A DNA stretch of 6,174 bases, from contig CATMIM010000076.1 in assembly GCA_950068635.1 (NCBI GenBank), forward strand, positions 1 to 6,174. Reading direction: 5' to 3'. Under the pieces are notes generated by a model that searched no databases, was not told where the DNA came from, and saw only the letters and a list, made by a program, of their open reading frames with translations. The DNA is from an uncultured Candidatus Poseidoniales archaeon. GTDB taxonomy: Archaea; Thermoplasmatota; Poseidoniia; Poseidoniales; Thalassarchaeaceae. The position numbers and the translations under genes were made by a program. This document shows positions 5,932 to 6,174 of this stretch, in pieces (position 1 is the first letter of the stretch; each line of letters begins with the position of its first letter).

Positions 5932-5947
5932 CCGCTTGGCCAAGCGG
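5932..5947. terminator. Perfect 16-base palindrome between convergent genes; possible bidirectional terminator
   Basis: CCGCTTGGCCAAGCGG reads the same on both strands. It fills nearly all of the 19-base gap between the RecJ stop (5926-5928) and the stop of the opposing gene (5948-5950). As RNA it forms a 6-pair stem with a GGCC loop on either strand. No strong T run follows on either side (only ATTT on the plus side), so termination activity is inferred from placement. Confidence 0.4.
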
Positions 5948-6174
5948 CTAGATTTCCACGCTGGCCATTTTGCGGATGCCGGTTCGCAGCGGCAGCCAGC
6001 CGAGCAGGAATGAGCCGCCGAGGAACAGCGCCCAACCCAGACCGAAAATCACCGCCGAGCTGCCGCCGAATGCCCAGCGCGATGTCGCCGCCATCAGGCT
6101 CAGCATGCCAATGATGTAGAGGAAACTCAGCACAAGACAAAGCGTGCCGCCGAAGCCGCTGACGATTTTGCTTG
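5948..6174 (-). CDS. Partial integral membrane protein (N-terminus beyond the window)
   Basis: The frame is open from the right edge to a TAG stop at 5948-5950, giving 74 whole codons. A GTG at 6133 could serve as a start, but the residues before it (SKIVSGFGGTLCL) continue the same membrane segment, so I infer the real start lies beyond 6174. Two hydrophobic helices are visible: from GTLCLVLSFLYIIG to about LMAA, and from AVIFGLGWALFLGG to LPL. They are joined by a short SRWAFGGSS loop. A basic tail (RTGIRK) follows, then ASVEI. I do not recognise a family. It is convergent with the RecJ half and belongs to the same right-hand segment. Confidence 0.65.
   Translation of the reverse strand, partial: SKIVSGFGGTLCLVLSFLYIIGMLSLMAATSRWAFGGSSAVIFGLGWALFLGGSFLLGWLPLRTGIRKMASVEI

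Noticed and set aside
1..6174. CRISPR arrays, tRNA or rRNA genes, insertion sequences
   Set aside because: I saw no regularly spaced repeats, tRNA-like cloverleaf, rRNA-like stretch, transposase motif or terminal inverted repeats on either strand.

Overview
This GC-rich window of about 6.2 kb carries four gene units and one partial gene. They are moaA (minus strand), a secreted and membrane-anchored acidic surface protein (plus), nfuA (plus), one long plus-strand reading frame that joins two unrelated proteins in frame, and the tail of a membrane protein (minus) running off the right edge.

Organism: positions 1 to about 4620 look like an archaeon or a bacterium with archaeal-style surface proteins. 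I favour a marine Thermoplasmatota (Poseidoniia) type with low confidence. The reasons are very acidic secreted proteins with many N-glycosylation sequons, a D-x-D-x-DG calcium loop behind a lipobox, a C-terminal membrane anchor with a basic tail, TATA-like elements about 25 bases before start codons, and generally poor Shine-Dalgarno sites. From about 4620 to the right edge the content looks bacterial: RecJ of the bacterial type, then a bacterial-looking membrane protein. Lysine codon use changes at the same place. Upstream I count 26 AAG to 4 AAA; in the RecJ part I count 11 AAG to 12 AAA.

Layout: 1-131 has no supportable gene. 132-1133 is moaA, the first step of molybdenum cofactor synthesis. 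1134-1280 is a divergent promoter region. 1281-2792 is the surface protein, with a signal peptide, acidic domain, FRG/FHG repeats, a Cys-Lys segment, a Lys-Pro stalk and a C-terminal membrane helix. 2793-3022 is intergenic, with a strong cUUCGg hairpin and a pair of competing small hairpins. 3023-3586 is nfuA, an Fe-S carrier. 3628-5928 encodes a lipoprotein with a PI-PLC X-like phosphodiesterase domain (to about residue 332), fused without a stop to RecJ that lacks its first about 130 residues. 5948-6174 is the partial membrane protein, convergent with the fusion and separated from it by a perfect 16-base palindrome.

How the genes relate: MoaA carries two Fe-S clusters and NfuA delivers Fe-S clusters, so a functional link is possible, but nothing here shows co-regulation. 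The lipoprotein and the surface protein are both cell-surface proteins. The lipoprotein-RecJ fusion is the most unusual object. Its first half is built for export and its second half is a cytoplasmic DNA repair nuclease missing part of its active site. The simplest explanation is an assembly chimera or a recent recombination breakpoint near 4611-4630, rather than a working new protein.
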